Origin: Sphingomonas sp. R647
Lineage (GTDB): Bacteria; Pseudomonadota; Alphaproteobacteria; Sphingomonadales; Sphingomonadaceae
Assembly (NCBI RefSeq): GCF_020177055.1
Contig: NZ_JAIQXT010000004.1
Coordinates: forward strand, 310,001 to 374,000
Direction: 5' to 3'
Length of the DNA: 64,000 nt
Both the position numbers and the translations under genes were made by a program. Numbering within the stretch: position 1 is the stretch's first letter; each line of letters begins with the position of its first letter. Of the stretch, positions 1 to 8,707 are shown piece by piece. The notes below the pieces were generated by a model. It was not told the origin of the DNA. It did no database searches and saw only the letters and a program-made list of their open reading frames with translations.

Positions 1-2
1 TT

Positions 3-452
3 CAGCAGATCACGATCGCGCAGGTCGCGACCGGCGCGGCGGGCGAGCCGACGACGCTCGCACAGATCGGCATCCGCACCGAACGCGACGGCACGCTCAG
101 CGTCGACACCGCCGCGCTCAGCCGCGCGCTGGTCGACTATCCGCAGGCGGTCGAGCGGCTGTTCGCCGAACCCGTGGGTACCAACGCCACCGGCAATGGC
201 GTCGCCGGCGCGCTCAACGCGATCTCTACCACCGCCGCCAGCACCACGCGCGGGCTCGGCGCGAGCGAGGCGAACTACACCCGCGCCAAGGCCGATCTCG
301 ACGAGGACAAGGCCGACGTGCTGGCCAAGGTCGAGGACACCCGCACCCGCATGACCCGCCAGTTCGCCAGCATGGACGCCAAGGTCGCGGTCTATAAATC
401 GACGATGAGCTTCCTCGAATCGCAGGTCGAAGCCTGGAACAAGCAGAGCTGA
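3..452 (+). CDS. fliD: Flagellar hook-associated protein 2 (filament cap), 3' part
   Basis: The window opens inside this gene; the frame is open from base 3 and stops at 450-452. The visible 149 residues have the FliD C-terminus: an LAQIGIRTERDGTLSVD segment, the pattern ALxxxPxxVxxLF, and an ending with TRQFASMDAKVAVYKSTMSFL, which matches the FliD tail before its terminal helix. FliD caps the growing flagellar filament and helps fold exported flagellin. The GTG at 174 is internal, since homologous sequence continues upstream of it. fliS follows after 4 bases, the usual fliD-fliS pair, so this is the end of a flagellar operon running in from the left. Confidence 0.88.
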   Translation, partial: QQITIAQVATGAAGEPTTLAQIGIRTERDGTLSVDTAALSRALVDYPQAVERLFAEPVGTNATGNGVAGALNAISTTAASTTRGLGASEANYTRAKADLDEDKADVLAKVEDTRTRMTRQFASMDAKVAVYKSTMSFLESQVEAWNKQS

Positions 453-456
453 TGCG

Positions 457-855
457 ATGACCCGCCCGATCCGCCTCTCCACCGACGCCGCCGCCACCTA
501 TCGCACGATCGATGCGGTCGGGCGGACGGCTGCCGCCGATCCGCACCAGCTGGTCGAGCTGATGTACAAGGAGTGCATCGCCGCGCTCCGCTCCGCCGCC
601 TTCGCCACCGAAAACGGCCAGTTCCCGGTCAAGAGTGAGCGCATCGCCCGCGCCACCGCGATCCTGTTCGCACTGGAGGGCGGGCTGGACTTCGAACGCG
701 GTGGCGAGGTGTCGCGTACGCTCGCGACGCTCTACCACGGGCTGCGCAACCAGATCGTCCATGCCAGCATCGGCAGCGATCCGACGCCCTTCCGCGCAGT
801 TGCGGACGATCTTGAGGAAATTGCCGGAGCCTGGAGCGCGGCGCGCGCGGCGTAA
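457..855 (+). CDS. fliS: Flagellar export chaperone FliS
   Basis: This 132-residue protein has the normal FliS length. It shows the family pattern: an N-terminal tyrosine segment (ATYRTID), then DPHQLVELMYKECIAALRSA, then a middle segment with LEGGLDFERGGEVSRTLATLY. FliS binds the C-terminus of flagellin in the cytosol, prevents premature polymerisation and delivers it to the export gate. It begins 4 bases after fliD and is probably translated from the same message. No further flagellar gene follows, so this is the operon end. The product ends in an Ala/Arg-rich tail without special motifs. Confidence 0.88.
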   Translation: MTRPIRLSTDAAATYRTIDAVGRTAAADPHQLVELMYKECIAALRSAAFATENGQFPVKSERIARATAILFALEGGLDFERGGEVSRTLATLYHGLRNQIVHASIGSDPTPFRAVADDLEEIAGAWSAARAA

Positions 856-894
856 GGCGCTCGGGCGATAGCGACGGGATAACCCTCGCTAAGC

Positions 895-1212
895 TTATCG
901 TCGCTCAAACGTTTGGCGGGCAGCCGTCGCCAGCGCGCAATCCTTGCGGGTCGTTCGACATTGCTGTTCTAGCATCTCGACGACCTTGAGCTGCTCCCGG
1001 CGAACATACTCATCATTTCTGATCTCGGGCGAGAAGGGATCTCTCCCGGTCGTTTGAGGCGAAACAGGATTCAGGCGGTCAGATTTGCTCGCGCTGGGCG
1101 GGGTGGCCGGTCCCCCTCGCGGAATGCTAAAACCGATGGCAACGCCGACAATCAGGCACATACCCGCCATAGCGACCATCGCTGCGGATCGGCGCCCGGA
1201 TTCCCTAGTCAT
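895..1212 (-). CDS. Small single-pass membrane protein, unknown function
   Basis: A 105-residue protein with a basic N-terminus (TRESGRRS), one hydrophobic helix at about residues 11-30, then a polar Pro/Ser-rich stretch and a C-terminal part with three cysteines, two of them in CRTTRKDC. This predicts an inner-membrane anchor with a periplasmic tail, possibly with a disulfide. The start overlaps the end of the CoA-transferase gene by 8 bases, so the two are probably co-transcribed. I recognise no family. It is convergent with fliS across a 39-base gap. Confidence 0.55.
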   Translation of the reverse strand: MTRESGRRSAAMVAMAGMCLIVGVAIGFSIPRGGPATPPSASKSDRLNPVSPQTTGRDPFSPEIRNDEYVRREQLKVVEMLEQQCRTTRKDCALATAARQTFERR

Positions 1213-2275
1213 TCCACCGCCCCAGCATTTCCCCCACGCTCGTCACCACCGCCGGAGCCGCAGACGGCGCGCGCGGGGTGAATTGCGGCGCGGTCGGCCC
1301 GCCGGTCGGGCCGCTTGCCAGCGGACGGCGGGCGAGCGCGTGCGGATGCCGCGCCGCCTCGGCCAGACTCAGCACCGGGGTCACGCACGCCGCGCCATCG
1401 GGGAAGCGCGCAATCCACTCATCGCGCGTGCGGCTGCCAAAGCGGCGGGCGAATTCGCGCGCCATATGCGGCCAGCCCGCTCGATCGAATTGCGGGATTT
1501 TCGACGCTTCCAGCCCCAGCACCGCGCACAGATCGGCAAAGGCGGACGGCTCGATCGCGCCGACCGCGACATGCCGCTCATCGGCACAGCAATAGGTGCG
1601 GTAAAAGGGCGCACCGCCATCGACCAGATTGGCCTCGCGCCGGTCGAGCCAGCGGCCGCTGCCCGCCAGGCTCTGGGTCAGCGCCATCAGCGTGCCGACG
1701 CCATCGGATGCGGCGGCATCGACGATCCGCCCCTCGCCACTCGCCTGCGCCCCCAGAATCGCGCTGACCATGCCGAGCGCCAGGAACATGCCGCACCCGG
1801 CATGGTCGCCGATCAGCGTCAGCGGCACCACCGGCTGGTCGGGCGTGCCGATCGCGTGCAGCGCGCCGCTCAGCGCGAGCACATTGATATCGCTGCCCGG
1901 CCGCTCGGCCATCGGCCCGTCCTGCCCCCACATGCTCGCCCGGCCATAGACCAGCCGCGGGTTGCGCATCCGGCACGCATCGGGGCCGATCCCCAGCGCC
2001 TCGATCGAGCGCGGCGGCATCCCCTCGATCAACCCGTCGGCGCGGTCGATCAGGTCGCGCAGCTCGTTGATCGACGCCGGGTGGCGGAAGTCGAGCTCCA
2101 GCTCGCGCCGCCCGCGATACAGACTCGGAACGACATGGCTCGCACTGGCGCCGGGCTGGATCACGCGGACCACGTCCGCCCCCAGATCGGCGAGCAGCAT
2201 CGCGGCGAACGGCACCGGCCCGATCGCGTCGATTTCGACGATGCGAACGCCCGCAAGCGGTCCTGTTGTCTGCAC
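1205..2275 (-). CDS. CaiB/BaiF (family III) CoA-transferase, alpha-methylacyl-CoA racemase-like
   Basis: The protein starts TTGPLAGVRIVEIDAIGP and continues LLADLGADVVRVIQPG, the standard N-terminus of family III CoA-transferases. A later segment, PGSDINVLALSGALHAIG, matches the GHDINYxALSG signature of alpha-methylacyl-CoA racemases and carries the expected catalytic aspartate. Such enzymes move CoA between acids or racemise 2-methylacyl-CoA in lipid or branched-chain breakdown; the substrate cannot be read. I choose the GTG at 2275 (356 residues) because a GGAGG lies seven bases before it and homology starts there. An ATG at 2323 would add 16 residues that do not resemble the family. It is divergent from the FMN reductase gene. 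Confidence 0.82.
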   Translation of the reverse strand: MQTTGPLAGVRIVEIDAIGPVPFAAMLLADLGADVVRVIQPGASASHVVPSLYRGRRELELDFRHPASINELRDLIDRADGLIEGMPPRSIEALGIGPDACRMRNPRLVYGRASMWGQDGPMAERPGSDINVLALSGALHAIGTPDQPVVPLTLIGDHAGCGMFLALGMVSAILGAQASGEGRIVDAAASDGVGTLMALTQSLAGSGRWLDRREANLVDGGAPFYRTYCCADERHVAVGAIEPSAFADLCAVLGLEASKIPQFDRAGWPHMAREFARRFGSRTRDEWIARFPDGAACVTPVLSLAEAARHPHALARRPLASGPTGGPTAPQFTPRAPSAAPAVVTSVGEMLGRWND

Positions 2276-2345
2276 CCCCGTCCCTCCGTTGCCGACCCGC
2301 GCGTTCAGGGTGGCCCATCCCATTGGTTTCCGCTAGCCCCGCGCC

Positions 2346-2882
2346 ATGAGCAAGCCGCACATCGTCGCCCTTGGCGGAACCTCGCGCCCCGAATCGAGCA
2401 CCGGGCGCGCGCTGGCGCGATGCCTTTCAATCGCGGAAGAAGCCGGCGCACGCACCACGCTGCTGACCGGCGAGGCGATCAACTTCCCACACTATGAGCT
2501 GTGCGACCCGGTGCCGGACGCCAGGGTCACGCACTTCGTCGATGTGCTGCGCAGCGCCGATGCGCTGGTGATCGGCTCCCCCGGCTATCACGGCACGCTG
2601 TCGGGGCTGGTCAAGAACGCGCTCGATTATGTCGAACTGCTGCGGGGTGACGAGCGCGTCTATTTCGACCGCATGCCGGTCGGCATGGTCGCGACTGCGG
2701 GCGGATGGCAGGCGGCGGTGTCGACGATGTCTGCTTTGCGCACCGTCGTTCATGCGCTGCGCGGCTGGCCGACCCCGCTTGGCGTCGCGATCAACATGGG
2801 CGCGCCCGGCGATCCGCTCGACGACGCCGACCCGCAACTGCGCATGATGGTCGAACAGATGCTGTGGTTCCTGCAACGCTAG
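2346..2882 (+). CDS. NADPH-dependent FMN reductase family protein
   Basis: 178 residues with a flavodoxin-like fold. The N-terminal LGGTSRPESSTGRAL segment fits the FMN-phosphate loop, and ALVIGSPGYHGTLSGLVKNALDYVE is the hallmark of NADPH-dependent FMN reductases such as SsuE and the quinone- or chromate-reducing ChrR/ArsH group. It would use NAD(P)H to reduce FMN or a small acceptor in the cytosol. The gene is monocistronic, divergent from the CoA-transferase gene and followed after 54 bases by a response regulator. The physiological acceptor cannot be inferred. Confidence 0.82.
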   Translation: MSKPHIVALGGTSRPESSTGRALARCLSIAEEAGARTTLLTGEAINFPHYELCDPVPDARVTHFVDVLRSADALVIGSPGYHGTLSGLVKNALDYVELLRGDERVYFDRMPVGMVATAGGWQAAVSTMSALRTVVHALRGWPTPLGVAINMGAPGDPLDDADPQLRMMVEQMLWFLQR

Positions 2883-2936
2883 GCGGGTCAGCGGGCCATT
2901 AACCCGATCGTGACGCACCCGGCATAAGCTGGCGTC

Positions 2937-3533
2937 ATGGTGAACACCGCCACCCCCACGGCCGATTCGCGCCGGCGCGGCACGCGCACGATCCTGGCCG
3001 TCGATGACAGCCGGACCAATCTGCACGTCATCGGCGGGCGGCTTGGTGCGATGGGCTATATGGTCGTGCTCGCCCAAAGCGGGCGCGAGGCGCTCGACCT
3101 GATTTCCGGGCGCGGGTTCGACCTCGTTCTGCTCGACATGGTGATGCCGGGCATGTCCGGTCTCGACACCCTGACCGAGATCCGCACCGCGCCCGACACC
3201 GCCGACCTGCCGGTGATCATGATCACCGCGCTCGACGATTCGCGTGGCGCGGTCGATGCGCTGGCGGCCGGCGCCGACGACCATCTCGCCAAGCCGTTCG
3301 ACTTTGACGTGCTGCACGCGCGGATCGAACGCACGCTGGACCGTGCGGGGCGGATTTCGGAATTGAAGCGCACCGTCGCCTCGCTCGATGCGCGCATCGC
3401 CGCGCGGGCGATCGAACTGGGCGAAACGCGCAGCGAACTCGCCGTCTCCCGTGCCGATCGTGCGCGGCTGCTCGGGTCGATCGATGCGCTCAGCGCGCGG
3501 GTCGAACGGCTCAGCGGAACCAGTGCCGCCTGA
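2937..3533 (+). CDS. Orphan CheY-like response regulator with C-terminal coiled coil
   Basis: 198 residues. Residues 18-135 form a receiver domain with acidic pair D23-D24, phospho-acceptor D67 (VLLDMVMPGMSG), switch T97 and K119 in AKPFD, so all catalytic positions are intact. After it comes a helical, charged region of about 60 residues with heptad-like spacing (ELKRTVASLDARIAARAIEL and on), predicted to be a coiled coil. There is no DNA-binding or enzymatic output domain and no histidine kinase nearby. It probably acts by protein contact or as a dimeric phospho-relay intermediate. Its 3' end overlaps the convergent zntB gene by 23 bases. Confidence 0.8.
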   Translation: MVNTATPTADSRRRGTRTILAVDDSRTNLHVIGGRLGAMGYMVVLAQSGREALDLISGRGFDLVLLDMVMPGMSGLDTLTEIRTAPDTADLPVIMITALDDSRGAVDALAAGADDHLAKPFDFDVLHARIERTLDRAGRISELKRTVASLDARIAARAIELGETRSELAVSRADRARLLGSIDALSARVERLSGTSAA

Positions 3534-4461
3534 CGAACCACAGGCCGACTCCGGCCGCAACCGCGACGCTGAACCCGCTGATCACCCAGAATGATTCGGG
3601 ATGCCGGGCATAGGGAATGCCATCGACATTCATCCCGAACAGCCCGGTGATGAAGGTGAGGGGCAGAAAGATCATCGCCACCACCGCGATCAACAGCGAG
3701 CGCTGGTCGATCACTTCGGCCCGCAGATCGGTCAGCGCTTCATGGATCAGCGCCGACCGTTCGCGAATGCTCTCCAGCTCCTCCGCCATCCGCGCCGCGC
3801 GGTCGGCGGCGGCGTTGATGTGCAGCCGGTCCTCGTCGCTCAGCCACGCCACCGGCAGCCCCGCCAGCTTCTCCAGCGCGGCGCGCTGCGGATAAAGGAA
3901 CCGACGATAGCCGATCGCCTGACGCCGGACATGACTGACGCCTCGCCGCAGCTCGAACGCCGCGCGCGGATCGAGCGCTTCCTCGCAATCGTCGAGCGAA
4001 TCGCCCAGCTGCGCGACATGCGGATCGAGCTGTTCGGTGATCGCCGTCGCCAGCGTGGCAATCAGGTCGCCGGCATCGCGGATCTGCCCGGCCTCCATCG
4101 CCCTGCGCGCCGCGTCCAGTGCGTCGAGCGGCAGTCGCGTGACCGAGATCACCTGTCTGCCATCGGCGCGCAGCCGGATCGACGCGAGCGGATCGCTGCT
4201 CGCCATCTCCGCCTGCGTCATGCCGCGCAGGTTCAGCAGCGCGGCACCGTCGACCTGCTCGCAGCGCGGACGCGTCTCCAGCGCGGTCAGCGCGTCGATG
4301 GTGATATGGTCGAGCGCCGCATGATCACGCAGCCACGCCTGCACCTCCTCATCGCGTGACGTCAGGTGGATCCACACAAACGCCGCGTCGCTTCCCAGCG
4401 CGTCGCGCGGGGCCAGTTCCTCCACGGCATTCGCCATGACCCGATAGGCAAAACCACTCAT
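3511..4461 (-). CDS. zntB: CorA-family Zn2+/Mg2+ transporter, ZntB type
   Basis: 316 residues. A large N-terminal cytoplasmic domain and long helix (SLDDCEEALDPRAAFELRRG) lead into two C-terminal membrane helices. The first ends with LFGMNVDGIP, the GMN selectivity motif (residues about 276-278) of CorA/ZntB channels. The tail is short and basic, RRHWFR. It forms a pentameric inner-membrane pore for divalent cations. I take ATG 4461 as the start because it overlaps the preceding stop as ATGA; the frame stays open up to 4518 but without homology. It is the last gene of the argH-lysA chain. ZntB rather than CorA is a judgement from motif context. Confidence 0.82.
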   Translation of the reverse strand: MSGFAYRVMANAVEELAPRDALGSDAAFVWIHLTSRDEEVQAWLRDHAALDHITIDALTALETRPRCEQVDGAALLNLRGMTQAEMASSDPLASIRLRADGRQVISVTRLPLDALDAARRAMEAGQIRDAGDLIATLATAITEQLDPHVAQLGDSLDDCEEALDPRAAFELRRGVSHVRRQAIGYRRFLYPQRAALEKLAGLPVAWLSDEDRLHINAAADRAARMAEELESIRERSALIHEALTDLRAEVIDQRSLLIAVVAMIFLPLTFITGLFGMNVDGIPYARHPESFWVISGFSVAVAAGVGLWFVRRHWFR

Positions 4462-5213
4462 CGCGCGGTTGAAACATCGACGGTCAGGCCCGCCAAGCCC
4501 TCCGGCGGCGAATCGCACAGCACCCGATCGGCATCGGCACGCGCGCGGTCGAGGATCGCGGCCGGCACATCCGCGCGATGCGACACGCGATCGGCCTGCG
4601 CGAGCCAGCGCGCCTCGCGCAGCGTCAGGTCATCGGGGTCGGGTGAGGTCAGCATGATCGTCTCGACCCGGTCGCCCGGAGCCTCCGATTCGGCAATCCA
4701 GCGCGCGACCGCACCGTCATCCTGCGCTTGCAACGGATCGAGCGGCCCGGCCAGCGCCGCACCCAGCGCGCGCCGCCGCTCCCCGCCGTCGGGCCAGCGC
4801 GCACGCATCGCCCCGCGCGCCGCCGCCAGCGCATCGGCGAACGCGCCAAGGCCAGCCGGGACCAGCGGCTCGATCCGCTGGCGCAGCGCCGCGGCAAGTC
4901 CGGCCGACGCGCCACCGGTCCCGATCGCGATCGTCACCGGATCGCGCTCGACGATCGCGGGCAGGGTGAAGTCGCACAGATCCGGCCGGTCGGCGACATT
5001 GACCAGCAGCCCGCGCGCCTTGAGCCGCGCGACCACCGGCTCGGGATCCTCGCACGCGACCAGCGCGATCTGCGCGTGCGCATCCTCGCCCACGATCACC
5101 GCGCCCGCACGCTCGAGCAAACGACGCTTGGCCTCCGCCATCGCGCCGTCGCCCACCAGAATCGCCGGCCGCCCGTCCAGTCGGACAAAGACGGGCAGGC
5201 CGGAGCGTTTCAC
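4458..5213 (-). CDS. Precorrin-2 dehydrogenase (siroheme synthase N-terminal half) with a vestigial SUMT start
   Basis: 251 residues. It opens LPVFVRLDGRPAILVGDGAMAEAKRRLL, the NAD-binding Rossmann start of CysG/Met8 precorrin-2 dehydrogenases, followed by VNVADRPDLCDFTLPAIVERDPVTIAIGTGGASAG, the family signature. The last 60 residues (SPDPDDLTLREARWLAQADRV) resemble the first segment of the uroporphyrinogen methyltransferase domain, but the rest of that domain is missing. The methyltransferase must be encoded elsewhere. The product oxidises precorrin-2 on the way to siroheme. The GTG at 5213 overlaps the lysA stop as GTGA and is preferred to the GTG at 5222. Confidence 0.78.
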   Translation of the reverse strand: MKRSGLPVFVRLDGRPAILVGDGAMAEAKRRLLERAGAVIVGEDAHAQIALVACEDPEPVVARLKARGLLVNVADRPDLCDFTLPAIVERDPVTIAIGTGGASAGLAAALRQRIEPLVPAGLGAFADALAAARGAMRARWPDGGERRRALGAALAGPLDPLQAQDDGAVARWIAESEAPGDRVETIMLTSPDPDDLTLREARWLAQADRVSHRADVPAAILDRARADADRVLCDSPPEGLAGLTVDVSTAR

Positions 5214-6469
5214 CGCACCCACTCGGGGACGCGCTCGGCCCCCATGATCGTTTCGGGCTGGATGCGATCCGCGACCACCGCGAACTTGTCGCCCGACACC
5301 AGCACCTCGGGCACCAAAGCGCGGCTGTTATAGGTCGACGCCATCGTCGCGCCGTACGCGCCCGCCGTGCGGAACACGCCCAGATCGCCCGACTTCACCA
5401 GATCGATCTCACGACCCATCGCGAACGTATCGCCGGTCTCGCACACGGGACCTGCGATATTCGCGACGAACTTCTCGCCATTGGGCTCGACCGCCTCGAA
5501 CGCATGATAGGCGTCGTACAGCGCCGGGCGGGCAAGGTCGTTCATCGCCGCATCGACGATGACATAGGGGTTGATGCTCGCCGGCTTGACCCAGATCACC
5601 TCGGTGACGAGCAGCCCGGCATTGCCGCAGATGAAGCGGCCCGGCTCGAACATCAGCGTCACGTCCCAATCGGCGGTGACGCGCTTGACCATCGCGCCGA
5701 ATTCCTCGGCGGTCGAAACCTTGTCGTCGGGCTCGTAAGGGACGCCAAGCCCCCCGCCGAGATCGACATGGGTGATGGTGTGCCCGGCGGCGCGCAGCTG
5801 CGCGACCAGCTCGCCGACACGCTTGTACGCCGCCTCCAGCGGGGCGAGCGTCTTGAGCTGGCTGCCGATATGGATCGCCACGCCGCGCAGGTTCATGCCC
5901 GGCCGCTTGGCCAGCCGGTCGAAGATCGCGGGCGCGCGGTCGATCGCGACGCCGAACTTGTTCTCCGCCTTGCCGGTCGAAATCTTCGCATGCGTGCCCG
6001 CATCGACATCGGGGTTCACGCGCAGCACCGCCGGCGCAGTCTTGCCCTGCGCATGCGCGAGGTCGGCGAGCACCTCGCCCTCCTCCTCCAGCTCCAGATT
6101 GAACTGGCCGATATTCTCGTCCAGCCCCAGCTGCAGCTCGCCCCGCGTCTTGCCGACGCCAGAAAACACGATGTCCTCGGGCTTCATCCCCGCCGCCAGC
6201 GCGCGCTTCAATTCGCCACCCGACACCACGTCCGCACCATAGCCCTGCTTGGCGAGCACGCCGAGCACGGCCAGGTTCGGATTGGCCTTGATCGCGAACG
6301 CGATGTGCACGCGCGGCAGATCGGCGAGCGCGGCCTTCAGCACCTGCGCATGCCGCTCCAGCGTCGCGGTCGAATAGACGTAAAAGGGCGTGCCCACTTC
6401 CGCGGCGATGGCGGGAATGGCGACGTCCTCGGCGTGCAGCACGCCGTTCTTGCGATTGAAATGGTCCAT
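5210..6469 (-). CDS. lysA: Diaminopimelate decarboxylase
   Basis: 419 residues, the normal length. FAIKANPN carries the lysine that binds pyridoxal phosphate. GGGLGVPY and EPGRFICGNAG line the phosphate pocket, and GPVCETGDTFA holds the second-subunit cysteine of this fold III decarboxylase. It removes CO2 from meso-diaminopimelate to make L-lysine, the final step of the pathway. The start ATG 6469 opens MDHFNRKNGVLHAEDV, the usual N-terminus. It lies 10 bases after the small lipoprotein gene and overlaps the next gene by four bases, in an operon with argH. Confidence 0.95.
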   Translation of the reverse strand: MDHFNRKNGVLHAEDVAIPAIAAEVGTPFYVYSTATLERHAQVLKAALADLPRVHIAFAIKANPNLAVLGVLAKQGYGADVVSGGELKRALAAGMKPEDIVFSGVGKTRGELQLGLDENIGQFNLELEEEGEVLADLAHAQGKTAPAVLRVNPDVDAGTHAKISTGKAENKFGVAIDRAPAIFDRLAKRPGMNLRGVAIHIGSQLKTLAPLEAAYKRVGELVAQLRAAGHTITHVDLGGGLGVPYEPDDKVSTAEEFGAMVKRVTADWDVTLMFEPGRFICGNAGLLVTEVIWVKPASINPYVIVDAAMNDLARPALYDAYHAFEAVEPNGEKFVANIAGPVCETGDTFAMGREIDLVKSGDLGVFRTAGAYGATMASTYNSRALVPEVLVSGDKFAVVADRIQPETIMGAERVPEWVR

Positions 6470-6479
6470 GATGATCTTC

Positions 6480-6719
6480 TTATTGCGGCGGCAGGTCGAA
6501 GTCGTCGCTGCGCCGTTCTTCTGAGCTGCGCAGCACTTCGTCGCTGCGCGTCGGTCGCGTCTGGGGCGGCGCCTTCACCAGGTCTGCCGGTGCCGGCGTG
6601 GCCACCGCCCCATAGGGTTTGGGCGGCAGCGACTCCCCGGCGGCCGGTTTCAGGTCGCCCCGATTGCCGCATGCGGCCAGCAGAAGCGCCGTGAAGACCA
6701 CCAGGGTTCGCATATTCAT
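6480..6719 (-). CDS. Small outer-membrane lipoprotein between argH and lysA (LptM-like)
   Basis: 79 residues with a lipoprotein signal: [16 protein letters not shown] gives a lipobox with the modified cysteine at about residue 17. The mature start CGNRGDLKP resembles the CGxKGPLY start of LptM (YifL), a small lipoprotein that aids LptD maturation and is often found beside lysA. The rest is Pro-rich and presumably disordered. The start ATG overlaps the argH stop as ATGA, so it is translationally coupled. The LptM assignment is by analogy of position and mature N-terminus. Confidence 0.68.
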   Translation of the reverse strand: MNMRTLVVFTALLLAACGNRGDLKPAAGESLPPKPYGAVATPAPADLVKAPPQTRPTRSDEVLRSSEERRSDDFDLPPQ

Positions 6720-8086
6720 TCTCCTCTTGCGGCGCGCGCCGCCGCAATCGCCTCACGCACCCGAACAGGTGCCGTGCCGCCAAAACTCATCCGGCTCGCG
6801 ACCGAAGCATCGACCGTCAATACGTCAAACACGCGCGCGTCGATACGCCCGTCAATCGCCTGCAATTCCTCCAGCGCCAGCTGGTCGAGCCGCACGCCCT
6901 TCGCCTCCGCCGCCGCAACCGCGCGGCCAGTGATGTGGTGCGCCTCACGGAACGGGATGCCCCCTTCGCGCACCAGCCAGTCGGCAAGGTCGGTGGCCGT
7001 GGCAAAGCCGCTTTCGGCGAGGGCGCGCATCCGGTCGGTGCGGAACGCCGCGCTCTCGACCATCCCGGTCATCGCCGCGATCGAGAGCGCGAGCAGGTCA
7101 TGCGCCTCGAACACCGGCGGCTTGTCGTCCTGCATGTCCTTGGAATAAGCGAGCGGCAGGCCCTTCATCGTGATCATCAGCGCGGTCAGGCACCCGACGA
7201 TCCGCCCGCTATGCCCGCGCACCAGCTCGGCGGCATCGGGATTGCGCTTCTGCGGCATGATCGAGCTGCCGGTCGACCATTGGTCGCTCAGCTTGACGAA
7301 GCCGAACGGCTGGCTCGCCCAGATCACGAATTCCTCGGCCAGCCGGCTGAGGTGCAGCGAGCATTGCGCCGCCGCCATCAGATAATCGAGCGCGAAGTCG
7401 CGATCGCTCACGGCATCAAGCGAATTGCGCGTCGGCCCATCAAAGCCCAGCGCGCTGGCGGTCATCTCACGATCAAGCGGAAAGCCCGTCCCCGCCAGCG
7501 CCGCCGACCCCAGCGGACAGCGGTTGCCGCGCGCCCGTGCATCGCTGAACCGGCTGACATCGCGCCCGACCATCTCGAAATAGGCCATCAGATGATGCCC
7601 CAGCGTCACCGGCTGCGCACTCTGCAGATGGGTGAAGCCCGGCATCACGCTGTCGGCATGTTCCTCCGCCCGCGCCAGCAACGCGCCCTGCAGCGCGTCG
7701 AGCGCGGCGAGCACCTGATCGGTCGCATCGCGCACCCACAGGCGGAAATCGGTCGCGACCTGATCGTTGCGGCTGCGCGCGGTATGCAGTCGCCCGGCAA
7801 CCGGCCCGATCTTCTCCGCCAGCCGCGATTCGGTCAGCATATGAATGTCTTCGAGCGCAAGATCCTCCGGCACCCCGTCGCGCGCGTAATCGGCGGCAAC
7901 CGCGTCCAGCCCGGCCGAGATCGTCGCGGCATCCTCCGCCGACACGATCCCCTGCTGCCCCAGCATCGCGACATGCGCTTTCGATCCGGCGATGTCCTGC
8001 GCCCACATTCGCTTGTCGAACGGGATGGATGCGTTAATCTCACGCATCACCGACGACGGGCCTTCGGAAAAGCGCCCGCCCCACAT
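6716..8086 (-). CDS. argH: Argininosuccinate lyase
   Basis: 456 residues from ATG 8086, which opens [21 protein letters not shown], the standard ArgH start. The frame continues upstream to 8272 but without homology. The fumarase/aspartase signature [14 protein letters not shown] holds the flexible catalytic serine loop, and [16 protein letters not shown] and [16 protein letters not shown] are conserved active-site segments. It splits argininosuccinate into arginine and fumarate in the cytosol. It heads the chain to lysA and zntB. Its ATG shares two bases with the candidate ATG of the divergent tlpA-like gene. Confidence 0.95.
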   Translation of the reverse strand: MWGGRFSEGPSSVMREINASIPFDKRMWAQDIAGSKAHVAMLGQQGIVSAEDAATISAGLDAVAADYARDGVPEDLALEDIHMLTESRLAEKIGPVAGRLHTARSRNDQVATDFRLWVRDATDQVLAALDALQGALLARAEEHADSVMPGFTHLQSAQPVTLGHHLMAYFEMVGRDVSRFSDARARGNRCPLGSAALAGTGFPLDREMTASALGFDGPTRNSLDAVSDRDFALDYLMAAAQCSLHLSRLAEEFVIWASQPFGFVKLSDQWSTGSSIMPQKRNPDAAELVRGHSGRIVGCLTALMITMKGLPLAYSKDMQDDKPPVFEAHDLLALSIAAMTGMVESAAFRTDRMRALAESGFATATDLADWLVREGGIPFREAHHITGRAVAAAEAKGVRLDQLALEELQAIDGRIDARVFDVLTVDASVASRMSFGGTAPVRVREAIAAARAARGE

Positions 8087-8693
8087 GGAATTGGAGCTTC
8101 CCTTGCGCTCGACGATCGCGCTTCTCCTTATACTGGGCCTTGGAATTGCCGGCTGCGATAGTGGCAAGCAACCGCAGCCGCAAGCAACCGCAACTGTCGC
8201 CGCCGAAAGCACGGCTGCAGCCGACAACGCATCCGAAGAGCCCGAACGCGTCGGCACGGTCGACCGCAGCAAGCAGGGCGAGGCCGCGCCCGACTACGGC
8301 TTCCTCGATCCCACGGGCAAGCCGGTGACGCTGGCGGCGTTCCGCGGCAAGCCGCTGCTGGTCAACCTCTGGGCCACTTGGTGCGCGCCATGCGTGCGCG
8401 AAATGCCGACGCTCGACCGGCTCGCGGTGCGCGAAAAGGACAAGCTTCAGGTGCTGGTGATCAGCCAGGATCTGGACGGCGCGGCCAAGGTCACGCCCTT
8501 CTTCGAAAAGGCCAAGTTCACCGCGCTCCAGCCCTATCTCGACCCCGACGTCAAATTCTCGACCGGCTATGGCGTCAACCTGCCGACGACGATCCTTTAT
8601 GACGCGCAGGGCAAGGAAGTTTGGCGCGTGTCGGGTGACATGGACTGGGACGGCGAGACGGCGGCGGCGTGGATTGCTGAGGCATCGAAGTAA
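8085..8693 (+). CDS. TlpA-like thiol-disulfide oxidoreductase, lipoprotein
   Basis: About 202 residues: a lipoprotein signal ([17 protein letters not shown]), an Ala/Thr-rich linker, then a redoxin domain with active site [15 protein letters not shown] and cis-proline segment [13 protein letters not shown]. It would act in the periplasm as a membrane-anchored disulfide reductase, as in cytochrome c maturation or repair of oxidised thiols. The ATG at 8085 shares bases with the argH ATG on the other strand. A TTG at 8103 is an attractive alternative because GGAG lies six bases before it and it leaves a compact signal peptide. The unknown secreted gene follows after 14 bases. Confidence 0.82.
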   Translation: MELELPLRSTIALLLILGLGIAGCDSGKQPQPQATATVAAESTAAADNASEEPERVGTVDRSKQGEAAPDYGFLDPTGKPVTLAAFRGKPLLVNLWATWCAPCVREMPTLDRLAVREKDKLQVLVISQDLDGAAKVTPFFEKAKFTALQPYLDPDVKFSTGYGVNLPTTILYDAQGKEVWRVSGDMDWDGETAAAWIAEASK

Positions 8694-8707
8694 CGGAGCG
8701 ACATGCG

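Noticed and set aside
1085..2497. A 470-codon plus-strand frame over the CoA-transferase gene
   Set aside because: Antisense shadow rich in Arg and Pro; the minus strand has clear family motifs.
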